Numbered from the stretch's first letter, positions 19,070-29,418 are shown. The stretch is DNA of 55,000 nucleotides from Prorocentrum cordatum (GCA_963575745.1 CAUYUJ010019255.1:1-55000), one strand, 5' to 3'. Made by a program: numbers and translations. Notes: generated by a model from the sequence alone, not told the origin.

Positions 19070-22000
19070 TCGGGGACCTGGTCGTGGTGTGTGTTAGTCT
19101 GTACCTGCAGTGCTCGGTCAAGCTCAATGAGACCAACGCGAACCTCTTGAGTGAGCTGCAAGGATTCCTCCTGGGTTTGAGAGAGCCCTTCGTAGTGGGT
19201 GCAGACTGGAACCTGGAGCCCGGCCTCCTTAGCAGCTCGTGGTGGCCTCGCGCCGCGGGGGCGGTGATTGCGGCGCCCGGCGAGACGACCTGCGGGGTTG
19301 GCACATACGACTTCTTCGCAATCTCCGAGGTACTGGCGGGGCTAGGGCCGAAAGTGACGGTGCTAAGGCATGCGACTACGCACCCGCACGCCCCCGTCAG
19401 GCTCACGTTCGAGAAACTGAGCAGCCAGGCGGGTGTCTGGGTGCAGAAGGGCCCCACGCCCTTTGAGCTGCCTGCGGCCAAGCAGGAAGCGATCCAGCCC
19501 GAGCCAGAGGAGGAGGACTCGCTGACGGTCTGGAAGGCGCCGCTCCTGGACGAGAGGGGGAGCCCAAACAAGGCGATCATGGAGTTCTTCGACCTGGCGG
19601 AGGAGCGGTTGATTCGCAGCTTCGGCATCAAGGACGGCGCCAAGTTCAAGGGCAGGGCGCAGGGGATCAAGAGGGTGCCCAAGCAGCTCATCCACCTCCT
19701 GCGCTCGGAGGAAGTGCGAAGGACCAGCCCGCTAACGCGCTGTTGGGTATCCTTGGGGCGCCTAGCCACGCAGCTGGCGGCCGCGGCGTCGGTGCCCCAC
19801 CCTCCGCCTGGGCACCACAAGCATGTCAAGCGGCTACAGGCGGCCGCCCTCGGTCTGGTCCCGAAGTTCGAGGCGGTGGGCTGCCAGATGTTCAGCGGCA
19901 CCAAGATGGCGACGATGCTGGCGGAGATCCTGGGCAGGACGCAGCAGGGGGACACCTTTCTCCAGGCCGTCAGCGCCGCCGTGGAGGTCAAGCGCAGGGA
20001 GGATGCGAAGCTCGCCAGGCAGCGTTGGAAGGAGTTCATGGCCGAGGCCCTCAGTGGGAACGGCAAGGGCGCCCACGCGATCAGCAAGCAGGCCAACTTG
20101 GAGACCTGCTGCATCCTTGGCTCAGGCGAGGGCGAGGCCCCTCCCGTCCCGCTGGTCGGTCAGCAGGCCCTCGACAGGATCCTGCAAGAGTGGAAGGCGC
20201 TCTGGCACAAGGAGGGCCCCGACGGCGTTCGCCCCGAGGAGTGGGACGAGCCTTTGGGGCTAGGCGCCATCACGGGAGAGGAGGCGCTGGCAGCGGCCAG
20301 GACCTTCCCCAGGAAGACGGCGCTTGGATGGGACGCCTTCCACCCCAGGCTCATCCTCAGCCTAGGCAGGGAATGCGCGGACAGGCTGGCAGACATCTTG
20401 ACAGCTTGGGAACGGCACCCCCAGCAGTCGGAGCTTTTCACCACGATAATCGTCTTCCTGGGGAAGCCAGACGGGGGCCGCCGCCCGATCGGGCTCCTCT
20501 GCATGTGGATGCGCATCTGGAGCCGCATCAGGCGCAAGTATTGCGCGGACTGTGAGAAGGACCACACGCTCCCCGAATTTTGGGGGGCAGACTCGGACAC
20601 TTGCTGTGACCGGGCGGCCTGCATCCACAACCTCCTGCTCGGGCTGGCGCGGGAGAAGAACTTCGAGGCGGCATCGGTCTACTTCGACATCAGCAAGTTC
20701 TACGAGCAGATCAGGCACAGGCTGCTCCTCGAAGCGGCGCGGGGCTGCGATTTCAACACTGGGTTGATACAGGCGCTATGTGTGCTGTATTCGGGCCCCC
20801 GCAGGGCCAGGGCCGACCTTGCCCTCGGCGAGCAGCTGGCCGTAGACGACACCGTCATCGCGGGGTGCTCCTGTGCTACGACCATGGCGAGGATCATGGT
20901 ATACGACCTCCTGCTGCAGTCGAGGAAGTTGCTGCCCATTGGCAGGGTGGTCAACGTGATAGACGACATCTCGGGCCACGGCATAGGCACGCGAAGGCTG
21001 GTCGTAGATCAGATCGCCAGGTTCGCGAAGGGAGTCGCCACCATGCTCGGCGAGAAGAGGCTCCCCATCAACTGGGGAAAGACCAAGGCACTGGCCTCCT
21101 CGGTGAAGTTGAGGAGAGATCTGCAGCAGCACGCCGACTGGGTCCTCGCCGACGAGGCCTTCGTCGCTGGACACCGCGACCTTGGAGGAGATGCGACGGC
21201 GGGAGGCCACCGCAGGGTCGGGACGCAAGTGGCCAGGGAGCTGGCGGCTCTGCGACAGGGCAACAACATCACCAGGATCTTCGGCTCGGGGATGCGGCAG
21301 GCCAAGATCCAGAGGGCAGGCCCCGCTGCCAAGGCTCTGTGGGGCCCGGCCATCAACGGGATCCCGCCAGGTCGCATGAGGGCGCTAAGGATCGCTGCGG
21401 CGAAAGCGGCCAGCAACTTGCCAACGGGCGCCGCGTTGACCTTCTGCCTGCAGTGTGCGCCCCAGGGCTGGAGGCAGGATCCGCTGGTGATCGCGACGGG
21501 CCTAGCGGTCCAGGCTTTCGTGGCCATGAGCTGGTCAGGACAGGCCTCTCCAGCCGCCGTGCAGGCCTGCCTCAGGGACAGCAGGCGCCTGGCCTCCATG
21601 CAGCGACCGTGGGCCGCGGTGCGAGACCCCGTCTCGGCGCTGGTGCTCACGCTCGGGAGAGTCGGCTGGGGCCTCAGCGATGGTGGACGCGTGCTGACCG
21701 ACAGGGAGGGCTACGGGTTCGATGTCAAGAGGTTCTCGCCTGCCTTCCTCGCCGCCAGGGTCAAAGAGGACACGCGTCAGGCGGCGTCGCTCGAGGAGTT
21801 CGTCAGCAGGCCCGAGTCCTGCTGGCAGTGGAGGCTGCCGCCTTGGTGGACGCCGATCAACCAGCTCCTCGGGGCCAAGGAGTCGGCAACCTGGTCAGCC
21901 CACCACAAAGGCTGTTTGAGACGCTTGGCGTCGCTGGCCAGCTGGCCCCAGGCGCGGCTGGCGAGGCATGGGAGAGAGATCGACCCGCTTTGCAGGCTCT

Positions 22001-23940
22001 GCGGGGCAGCCCCAGGGACGATGCACCACAGGCACCACGCGTGCCCAGCCTGGGAGGCCTGGAGGAGGGACCACTGCCCGAGCCAGGTGAGACGGGCAGC
22101 TGTGCAGGCCCACCGCATGGGGCCTCCCTTCGACGAGCTATTCAGTCAGGGGTTCTTCGTGGACATCAGTCTCCTAGTGGCCAGGCAAGCTTGGAACGAC
22201 AGCTGGGCAAGACACTCCTGCGGATGGGGGGACGGCATACTGGTGGTGCCCGACGGGTCCTTTGTCTTCACCGACGGCTCGTGCCTGAACGGGGACTTCC
22301 CGCACGTCAGGAGCGCTGGCTGGGCGGTCATCGTCTATGGGCCAGACGGGAGGCTCATCGCCGAGGCGTGGGGCGCCGTGCCCCCCAGCGACCTCCCGTC
22401 GCAGACGGCCAAGGCAGGAGAAGACTACGCAGCAGCCATCGGCCTCGCTGACATCATTGGGAACTACACGCTGCTCAGTGACTGCTTGAGCACGGTGAAG
22501 GCTGCTTCCAACCTGGCCAAGGCCTGCGGCCCCAGCTCCCTGCACGCCCATGTTTGGGCCAGGGTGGGTGATGCGGCGGAGGGAGTCACCATTCGCCATG
22601 TGCCCGCCCACCGCTCGGAGGCCGCGGTGCAGGACGGGGAGCTCACCCTTTTCGAGCTCGTGGGCAACAGGAGAGCCGACACCAGGGCAAAGGAAGGTGC
22701 GGCCTTCCACGCCATTTCGGAGCAGGACGCCCTGATGCTCGAGGGCTGCCTAGCTAGAGCGAAGGAGGTGGCCAGATGCGCGGCGGACCTAGAAGTGCAC
22801 ATCACTGAGTCGGGGCACAGGGATTCCTGGCCGCTCACCTCCCTGGACCTCGTGGACCTGGACCCCTTCGCTCCGTCGCCCGACTGGGAGCAGCTGCTGG
22901 AAGCCGAGAACTCGGCTGCCCGCGCCCCTGGCGGTCTGGCGGCCCTTGGGGCGGCAGCAGGGCTTGTGACGGCAGCGGCGGCTTGCCAAGGAGCCCAGGC
23001 CCAGGACCAGGTAGACAAGCAGGCCCGCAAGAGGAAAGTGACATGTGAGGGGCAGGTAGGGCCCAGTGAATCCGTAGCTGATGCGTCGAGCGCGTCGGCG
23101 GCCTTGCTTCGTGCTTTCCAGCGCCGCCGCGCCGAGAAGGAAGGGCAGGCAGCGACCTCGGCCGCGGGCGCGCAGGGCCCGCCCCTGTCGGCAGCGTCGC
23201 AGTCTCTTCCCTCCTCCCCCGCTTTGGCCGCGGTCAGGCCTCGGAGAGCCCCCTCGGGTCCTGCTGGCCAGGGGGGGGGGCCAGGGGCCCTAAGGGCGAG
23301 CCCCGTCGGCCCGAGTTCAGGGGACTCGTTTTTGTGTAGTTCGAGTGCGGTCCTGTCCCAGGAAGACCCTGTCGAGACGGGAGCCTGGGATGTCAATGGA
23401 CACAGTCTGCGTGAATCCCGAGTTTCGGGCGGAGATGGCCCCGAGTTTTTGGTTTGCGTGGCGTGCTGGATGTACTGTCTGAAACCCCAGTACTGCCACA
23501 GGGGCCTTGCCAAGGCCTGTGTCGGGGCCCAGAGCGCGGACGACCCCAGGGCCAAAAAGGGCTCCAGGGCGCAGGCGAGAAATGATTTCGCGAAGTCGAT
23601 CCTGCCTGGAAAATCCAAGCAGCCGATTGACCAGCTGACTCGGCCCACAGCGGCCACCCGTGCCAGGTGGGCCGAGGCGCTCGGCACGGTCGCGGGCCCA
23701 GACGCCGTGGAGGACCCTGTGGCCTCTGCAGGCTCTAGAGCCCCCGCCGCGGAGCCCCCAGTGCTGCGGGATCGGGCACCCGCCCCGCCTGCCCTTGGGA
23801 GGCTGATCCGCCCAGGTCTCGAGGGAGCCCTGGGCTCCTTTGGCTTTGCCAGCGCTGCTGAGGCTCAGGAGCGAGGTAGGGCTTCCCGAGCGGCCAGTGC
23901 GTCGGACCCCAGGCCTGTGGTCGGGCGGAGCGCGGAGTGA
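18973..23940 (+). CDS. LINE ORF2, 3' part: endonuclease C-term, RT, RNase H
   Basis: 1655-residue open frame; the first ~27 codons are insertion sequence, real homology starts near LARRVAFGDL (19053). Endonuclease: GADWN at residues 76-80 and PHAPVRLTF near 137-145. Reverse transcriptase: RRPIGLL, motif A YFDISKFYEQI (~570), motif B GCSCATTMARIM (~630), motif C VIDDI (~664, with Ile where most have Tyr or Ala), then NWGKTK. A Cys-His knuckle CRLCG...HHRHHACP is near 1006-1024. RNase H: VFTDGS (~1100), GEDYAA, LLSDC (~1168), HVPAH and GNRRAD (~1232), so all four acidic positions look present. The 370-residue tail is Ala/Pro-rich with one Cys-rich knot. It ends in TGA 120 nt before the A run. 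Confidence 0.93.
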   Translation: MSAGSYSFTLTATTACKVAAQLAPGTPARRVAFGDLVVVCVSLYLQCSVKLNETNANLLSELQGFLLGLREPFVVGADWNLEPGLLSSSWWPRAAGAVIAAPGETTCGVGTYDFFAISEVLAGLGPKVTVLRHATTHPHAPVRLTFEKLSSQAGVWVQKGPTPFELPAAKQEAIQPEPEEEDSLTVWKAPLLDERGSPNKAIMEFFDLAEERLIRSFGIKDGAKFKGRAQGIKRVPKQLIHLLRSEEVRRTSPLTRCWVSLGRLATQLAAAASVPHPPPGHHKHVKRLQAAALGLVPKFEAVGCQMFSGTKMATMLAEILGRTQQGDTFLQAVSAAVEVKRREDAKLARQRWKEFMAEALSGNGKGAHAISKQANLETCCILGSGEGEAPPVPLVGQQALDRILQEWKALWHKEGPDGVRPEEWDEPLGLGAITGEEALAAARTFPRKTALGWDAFHPRLILSLGRECADRLADILTAWERHPQQSELFTTIIVFLGKPDGGRRPIGLLCMWMRIWSRIRRKYCADCEKDHTLPEFWGADSDTCCDRAACIHNLLLGLAREKNFEAASVYFDISKFYEQIRHRLLLEAARGCDFNTGLIQALCVLYSGPRRARADLALGEQLAVDDTVIAGCSCATTMARIMVYDLLLQSRKLLPIGRVVNVIDDISGHGIGTRRLVVDQIARFAKGVATMLGEKRLPINWGKTKALASSVKLRRDLQQHADWVLADEAFVAGHRDLGGDATAGGHRRVGTQVARELAALRQGNNITRIFGSGMRQAKIQRAGPAAKALWGPAINGIPPGRMRALRIAAAKAASNLPTGAALTFCLQCAPQGWRQDPLVIATGLAVQAFVAMSWSGQASPAAVQACLRDSRRLASMQRPWAAVRDPVSALVLTLGRVGWGLSDGGRVLTDREGYGFDVKRFSPAFLAARVKEDTRQAASLEEFVSRPESCWQWRLPPWWTPINQLLGAKESATWSAHHKGCLRRLASLASWPQARLARHGREIDPLCRLCGAAPGTMHHRHHACPAWEAWRRDHCPSQVRRAAVQAHRMGPPFDELFSQGFFVDISLLVARQAWNDSWARHSCGWGDGILVVPDGSFVFTDGSCLNGDFPHVRSAGWAVIVYGPDGRLIAEAWGAVPPSDLPSQTAKAGEDYAAAIGLADIIGNYTLLSDCLSTVKAASNLAKACGPSSLHAHVWARVGDAAEGVTIRHVPAHRSEAAVQDGELTLFELVGNRRADTRAKEGAAFHAISEQDALMLEGCLARAKEVARCAADLEVHITESGHRDSWPLTSLDLVDLDPFAPSPDWEQLLEAENSAARAPGGLAALGAAAGLVTAAAACQGAQAQDQVDKQARKRKVTCEGQVGPSESVADASSASAALLRAFQRRRAEKEGQAATSAAGAQGPPLSAASQSLPSSPALAAVRPRRAPSGPAGQGGGPGALRASPVGPSSGDSFLCSSSAVLSQEDPVETGAWDVNGHSLRESRVSGGDGPEFLVCVACWMYCLKPQYCHRGLAKACVGAQSADDPRAKKGSRAQARNDFAKSILPGKSKQPIDQLTRPTAATRARWAEALGTVAGPDAVEDPVASAGSRAPAAEPPVLRDRAPAPPALGRLIRPGLEGALGSFGFASAAEAQERGRASRAASASDPRPVVGRSAE

Positions 23941-24029
23941 CGGTCGCGCTTCGGGGTCTGGGCCTGGCCGGCTGCGGGCCCGTGCAAGCGCTGTTTGCGG
24001 GGCCGTAAGTCGGCGGTCGAATTTGGTGT

Positions 24030-24061
24030 GCATGACAAGCCCCAGGGTGATTGAATAAAAA
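24030..24061 (+). terminator. LINE 3' end with AATAAA and A run
   Basis: GTGATTGAATAAAAAAA closes the element directly before the 3' target-site duplication. Whether AATAAA acts as a poly(A) signal here is not known; the A run is the mark of target-primed reverse transcription. Confidence 0.6.
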
Positions 24062-24075
24062 AATGCCTCCGCCGT
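24062..24075 (+). repeat. Target-site duplication, 3' copy
   Basis: AATGCCTCCGCCGT, identical to 16804-16817. Confidence 0.85.
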
Positions 24076-24261
24076 AGGCTTCAAAGACGTGTCCAGCGAT
24101 ATTCCTGTTTGGAAGAAAGGGTCCGCCCTGCATCCGTGTGCTGCACACTGGCAGGATCCGCGTCAACTCAAGGGAGGGAGCTCTCGGGCAACAAATAAGA
24201 GCACAGCACGTCCCCGTTATCCAGCCGTATATCGGCCGCGCTGGCTTGAAGCGGGGTCAGC

Positions 24262-25775
24262 CATGTGGGAGGAAGTCGCAAGCGGGAACCTCATTCCGAA
24301 ATCCAACCGCCTTCCATCCGCGCACCTGTGGCAACCATTCGAGAGGAATGCGTGCGGCGCCAAGGCGAGAACCCCATTTTGAGGACCGCTGCTCCATCAT
24401 CTGCAGGTGCTGCACTGTTTGCCAAGACTAGGCGCATGCGCGGCGCCGGGGCGAGAACCCCAGGCTGGAAACGACTTGTGCCCCGCCCTCGCAGGCGTTG
24501 GAGAGCACATGCAGGACGAGCGTGCGCGGTCGGAGGCCTAGAAGTTGACGCCAACACCAAAATGGGCGGTGTGCCTTGACCGAGGCAAGAGTATCCCGAT
24601 CTCGGTGATGGTGGTACTATTCTGGCTTCGTAGGCGGCCGAAAGATTACCACCAACACCGAACTCTAGGATCATCTGCCCCCGAAGGAGGCACCCCCCTG
24701 TGTTGGTGTTGGTGTCCACTTCCAAGCCTCTGACGCGGGGCACTGCGGCGAGAGCCCCGTGTTGAGAGCCGCCCCATCCCATCCATCCGTGGTTTTTGTG
24801 TCAAGACCTGCGTGCGTGGCGCCAGGGCAAGAGCCACATTTTGAGCATGGCGCGTGCTCCATCCGCGAGTAGCGGTTGGCATTCTGCTGGACGAATGCGC
24901 GCGGGGCGTTTCTCTTTTCGTCTCATGGCGCCAACATCGCAGAGCGGATCTCGTTCGGAAAACGATAGGATGGGCATGGAGTGTCCTGGAGGATTTCGTT
25001 CCGGATTTCGAGGTGGATTTCGTGCGGATTTGTTGGGCCAGGAAGGAAGACCCTCCAAAAACACGTGAAATTCACCTCTTTTTTCACTCTTCGTTTTCGG
25101 GGTTTTGCATCGACAGAAACCAATGCGCAAAAAGCCGCTGCAGCACGTCTATAAGGTCGGTGCAGTGACTCCTCCCCCCCCCGTGGCCGCCCGCTTTGCC
25201 CTCGTCCCACTCCTGCATGCTGGCCAATCTGCTTTTCGGTGCCCCCGTCTAGCTCTACCGCTGGTGCAGGCCGCCGCCGACGAAAGAGGCGTGCGGTGCC
25301 AAGGCGGGAATTCCATTCTGAAACGAGATCTGAACGGTCTCTTCCCCCTCCCCTTGCCCTCCTCCTGCCCCTTCCCTCCTGCTGCTCCCGCTTCAGCCTG
25401 CCCGTGAAACAATCCATGCACGACGATCGCATAATCGCCCGGGTGCCGGAGGCACGGGCCAATCTTTCCCCCCCGAGTTCCAGATTGGCATGGTCTTCGG
25501 GCCGATCGGGAGTAGCGTAGCGTAGCGAGGTATTCGCTGTTATTTGTCCAGGCGAGTGTGCGCGACGCCATGGTGAAGGCCCCACATTGAAAACGACTTG
25601 TGCTTCATCCTTGCAACTGTTGAACAGATTTCGGACGGCCCTCGCGGCGCAAAAACGAGAGTCCCGTTTAACACGACCTGTGTTCCGTCCGTGTAAATCC
25701 TTGATCTTCTTGGGAGGGTGCGCGCTGCACCAAGGTGAGATCTCCACTTTTAGAACCGCCCGTGCTTCCGTCCGT
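24262..25775 (+). repeat. Degenerate ~83-bp satellite B
   Basis: Units built as GCGYGGCGCCAAGGCGAGA, ACCCCATTTTGA, RACCGCYYGTG, CTCCATCC. Copies are recognised near 24278, 24364, 24449, 24748, 24829, 25301, 25570, 25653 and 25735; neighbours are 81-86 bp apart. Unrelated DNA (for example 24900-25280) interrupts the array. The same unit in opposite orientation occurs at 37045-37265. No gene is supported inside. Confidence 0.75.
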
Positions 25776-25965
25776 ATAACGTTGCATATTTTTTGGGGTC
25801 GTGAAATGCGATGAAGTCTCGGGCAAAACGCCTGGCATGCTCTACAGACACGTCTGGCGGTGCGGCGGAGGAGGATTTCTCTCTACAAGGAAAACAAGTG
25901 GGAAGGACACGGTTGGGACACGAGCCCAGGCGGGCACGAGCCAGCTCAGCGCCCACTTGCCAAGG

Positions 25966-26185
25966 ACGAGAGGAGGATGAGGAGGAAGAGGAGGAGGGGA
26001 GGAGGGGAGGAGGCGGAGGAAGAGGGGGAGGAGGAGGAGGAGGAGGAGGAGGAGCAGGAGGAGGAGGAGGAGGAGGAGAGGAGGAGGAGGAGGAGGAGAG
26101 GAGGAGGAGGAGGAGAAGGAGGAGGAGGAGGGGGAGGAGGAGGAGGAGAAGGAGGAGGAGGAGGGGGAGGGGGAGGAGGAGGGAA
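25966..26185. repeat. (GGA)n triplet repeat
   Basis: Purine-only GGA/GAG tract of about 220 bp. Confidence 0.92.
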
Positions 26186-26395
26186 GCCGGAATCGGATGG
26201 GTAATCGAGATCGTCCACCTCATCCCTCCTCCGCACGTGCTCCTCGTCCTCCCGCCCGCTGGGGTTTGACATCAGGCTTGCATGAAGGCCCGCTCTCTTC
26301 AATGCCCCTCCCGCCCGACCCGCCAACTAGGGCTCGCCCGCCTGGCGCGCCTGTGAAGGGTCCGACCGCTCCAGTGACGGTTGAAACGTCCAGCG

Positions 26396-26828
26396 CGCGT
26401 CGTCGTCGTCGTCGTCGGCGTCGGCGTCGTCGTCGTCGTCGTTGGTCGTCTCATTCGTCGCCGTGGTGGTTGTTATCGTCGTCGACGTCGTGGTCGTTGT
26501 TGTCGATGGTCGTCGTCGTCGTCATCGTCGTCGTCGACGTCGTCGTCGTCGTTGTCGTCGGCCGTCGTCGTCGTTGTCGTCGGTCGTCGTCGTCGGTCGT
26601 CGTCGTCGTCGTCGGTCGTCGTCGTCGGTCGTCGTCGTCGTCGGCGTCGTCGTCGTTGTCGTCGTCGTTGGTCGTCTCAGTGGTCGCCGTGGTGGCTGTT
26701 ATCGTCGTCGTCGTCGTCGATGGGTGTCGTTATCGATGATGGTCGTCGTCGTCGTCTTCGTCGTCGTCGACGTCGTCGTGGCCGTGGTTGTCGTCGGTCG
26801 TCGTCGGCCGTCGTCGTCGTCGTCGTCG

Positions 26829-26863
<35 letters not shown>

Positions 26864-27765
26864 TGTCGGCCGTCGTCGTCGGTCGTCGTCGTCGTCGTCG
26901 GCGTCGTCGTCGTTGTCGTCGTCGTTGGTCGTCTCAGTGGTCGCCGTGGTGGCTGTTATCGTCGTCGTCGTCGTCGTCGATGGGTGTCGTTATCGATGAT
27001 GGTCGTCGTCGTCGTCGTCTTCGTCGTCGTCGACGTCGTCGTCATCGTCGTTGTCGTCGGTCGTCGTCGGCCGTCGTCGTCGTCGGCCGTCGTCATCGTC
27101 GTCGTCGTCGTCGTTGTCGGCCGTCGTCGTCGTCGTCGTCGTCGTCGGTCGTCGTCGTCGGTCGTCGTCGTCGTCGTCGTCGGTCGTCGTCGTCGGTCGT
27201 CGTCGTCGTCGGCGTCGTCGTCGTTGTCGTCGTCGTTGGTCGTCTCAGTGGTCGCCGTGGTGGCTGTTATCGTTGTCGTCGTCGTCGATGGGTGTCGTTA
27301 TCGATGATGGTCGTCGTCGTCGTCGTCTTCGTCGTCGTCGACGTCGTCGTTATCGTCGTTGTCGTCGGTCGTCGTCGGCCGTCGTCGTCGTCGGCCGTCG
27401 TCATCGTCGTCGTCGTCGTTGTCGGCCGTCGTCGTCGGCCGTCGTCGACGTCGTCGTCGTCGGTCGTCGTCGTCGACGTTGACGGCGTTGTCTTGGTCGG
27501 TCGTCGCCCGTCGTCGTCGTCGTCGTTGTCGTCGTCGGCCGTCGTGGTCAGTCGTCGTCGGTCGTCGTCCTCGCCGTCGTGGTCGCTTTCTGGCGTCGTC
27601 GTCGTCGTCGTTGCTCGTCGTCGTCGTCGGTCGTCGTCGTCGAAGTTCGCCAGCGTTGTCGTTGTCGATCGTCGCAATCGTCGTCGCCCTGGCCGTGGTT
27701 GTCGTCATCATCTTCGTCGTCGTCGTGGGCGTTGTCGTCGTCGGTCGTCGTCCCCGGCAGCACGC
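26396..27765. repeat. (CGT)n satellite with higher-order units
   Basis: About 1.37 kb of CGT triplets. Non-repeat landmarks recur: CTCAGTGGTCGCCGTGGTGG at about 26675, 26934 and 27244 with a variant near 26448, and GGGTGTCGTTATCGATGATG near 26720, 26981 and 27290. The higher-order spacing is about 226, 259 and 310 bp. Poly-Val/Ser/Arg frames are not genes. Confidence 0.93.
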
Positions 27766-28465
27766 GGGGGTTTCTCCGGTTCCTTCTCCCCCCCATACCC
27801 GTGGGGGGGGGGGTAGGGGAGGGGCGGGGATTTACGGTCAGGAGCTTTTGCTCTGTCGCGCCGCCCGTTTTGGCCCACCACGCTTCGGCGCGACACGCCG
27901 GCCACGTCCAGGTCCCCTTGGCATCAGCTTTCCGAGCTTTTCCCAGCCTCCCGCCCCACGGGACGGAGCGACATGCCGTCCGCTTGCAAGGCGTAGCGTG
28001 TCGCCAGGGCCGCCGCCGAGACGCGCTAAGCAACAGTTTGTTGACCGTAGGGGAGGGGAGGGGGCAGAGGGGGGTCCTCCTGGTTTCTCAGTTTGGCCCT
28101 GTTTTTTGTTGCTCGAGGGCTGGGGGGAGTCCTCCCGGTTTCGGAGAACCCCCAGGGGGAGTATTTTTCAGCCAAGCGCTCCCTTCCTCCACTTCTTCCT
28201 CTACCCCTGTTTTTTTTCGCACGGGTACTGCTTTCCTTTCTCTTCTTATCCTCTCATTCCCTTTTCCACTTGTTCAGCACAATTGCGGGCAGGCATTTGC
28301 AATCATATGCTTAGCAATTGCACGCGCCACGTCCGACTCAGTTTCCATGCGCTGGGATGCTGTGCTTTCTGCATGTGTCGACCGACGTTTGTATATGTTG
28401 TCATTGCCGTCACCTTGCGCAACGTGCCAGGGTGAAAGACTCGGACGCGTACAAGGAAACCGCGT
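27766..28465. other. Mixed stretch with acceptor-like tract
   Basis: G-rich run at about 27801-27830, then mixed sequence. At 28190-28275 there is a strong pyrimidine tract ending TTGTTCAG, which resembles a cis- or trans-splice acceptor. No gene is confidently assigned downstream of it. Confidence 0.45.
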
Positions 28466-28747
28466 TTGTTCCCACGCTTCGAATCTTGCCGCAAATGCAG
28501 GTTGGATCGAATTAAAGACGCCTTGGGCGAGGCACTGTTGCCCCATGCCTTTCTGGAAGCCCCGGTGTGGCCAAACGTTGGGCCAAAGCTTGGCCGAGCT
28601 ATTGGAGCTATTGGACTATGTGGTATCTTGGCTGTTGTAGAGACCCTTGGGGGAACACTTGGGGAGGACGCGTGGATAGAGCAGGAGAGGGAGGCAGAGG
28701 AGGGGACGAACGTTGAAAGTGGAGCCGTGTTACGGTACCGCCTAGCA
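28466..28747 (+). CDS. Possible coding exon, unknown
   Basis: A plus-strand frame reads RIKDALGEALLPHAFLEAP, then a hydrophobic RAIGAIGLCGILAVVETLGG, then an acidic WIEQEREAEEGTNVE. It looks more like protein than the opposite strand and lies about 190 bp after the acceptor-like tract ending at 28275. There is no ATG at the left edge. A MITE-like element at 28748 cuts it on the right, so if it was a gene it is broken. No family is recognised. Confidence 0.22.
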
Positions 28748-28894
28748 TTATGTCGGGCCTTCTCCTCTACAGGAGGAATCGGAATGTTCAAAAATAGTAG
28801 AAAATAGTATGAGGACGATTTTTTGAGTATGTTTTGACCCGAAAGTTACAATTTTCGCCCGAAATCCGCCTGTAGGGGGACAGGCCCGACCTGA
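28748..28894. mobile_element. MITE-like element C, copy 1
   Basis: 147 bp with ~30-bp terminal inverted repeats. The left end is TTATGTCGGGCCT..CTCTACAGGAGGAAT; the right end is the complement ATCCGCCTGTAGGGGGACAGG, then CCCGACCTGA. It is flanked by an exact 8-bp direct repeat GCCTAGCA (28740-28747, 28895-28902). An 8-bp duplication is typical of hAT-like transposition; the class is inferred. The second copy is at 33546-33704. Confidence 0.88.
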
Positions 28895-29045
28895 GCCTAG
28901 CACGAAAGGTTTGGATCCGACCCCCCCCCAAAGGAGAGAGGGCGGAGGGCGACTGCCCCGTGAATTTCAGCACCTCCGTGCCGCGCCGGCCACAGCCCAC
29001 ACGGCGAGAAGCACGACCTCTCGACCAGGAAGACGGCCAGGCCCA

Positions 29046-29418
29046 TCAGGAGGGGCGGAAGCGCCGAAGCGAGCCAAGTACGAAATCACGGACGGCCACG
29101 AAGACGTCCACCTCGATTGGGGACAGCGAGTCGTAGCTCGCCGTCGCCGCCTCCAGGAGGCGTGGCAGGTCACCGTGGGGCGTCTCTATCCGCGCCGCCA
29201 GCGCCGTCGACAGCCGACAGCTGCTGCATCGCCTCGAGACCCTCCGAACCACCTCCCGTCTCCGGGGGACCCGCTGCGGTACCACCGCCGCTGGGCTCGC
29301 CAGGAGGCTGCTGCGCAGTGCCGCCGCTCATGCCAAGAGCCTTTCCAGAGTCCTTTCCTCGTCCGCCGAGGGCCTCGGCATCGCTCGGACGTCTGCACTT
29401 CTTATCGGCAAGCGCCAT
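29046..29418 (-). CDS. Possible minus-strand gene fragment
   Basis: On the minus strand a pyrimidine tract (CTTTTTTTGTGTTCGCAG, about 29437-29454) is followed ~20 nt later by an ATG at 29418, starting MALADKKCRRPSDAEALGG. The frame continues as a Gly/Pro-rich disordered region to a stop at 29170. An overlapping frame downstream gives a well-formed LPRLLEAATASYDSLSPIEV and DVFVAVRDFVLGSLRRF up to 29046. A frameshift or small intron would join them. No family is recognised. The start context, an acceptor-like AG before the ATG, is the main support. Confidence 0.3.

Larger units (their letters stand above)
16818..24061 (+). mobile_element. LINE-type non-LTR retrotransposon, full length
   Basis: A 7.24-kb element bounded by 14-bp direct repeats, with a ~120-nt 5' leader, two overlapping ORFs, a ~120-nt 3' tail and a short terminal A run (GAATAAAAAAA). 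ORF2 has endonuclease, reverse transcriptase, Cys-His knuckle and RNase H in that order, the arrangement of RNase-H-bearing LINE clades. No long terminal repeats, integrase or protease are present, so it is not an LTR element. Frames are intact except for the 603-bp insertion in the endonuclease. Confidence 0.92.

Noticed and set aside
26396-27816. Val/Ser/Arg frames of about 300-340 residues in the CGT array
   Set aside because: Same artefact; frames on both strands are equally open.
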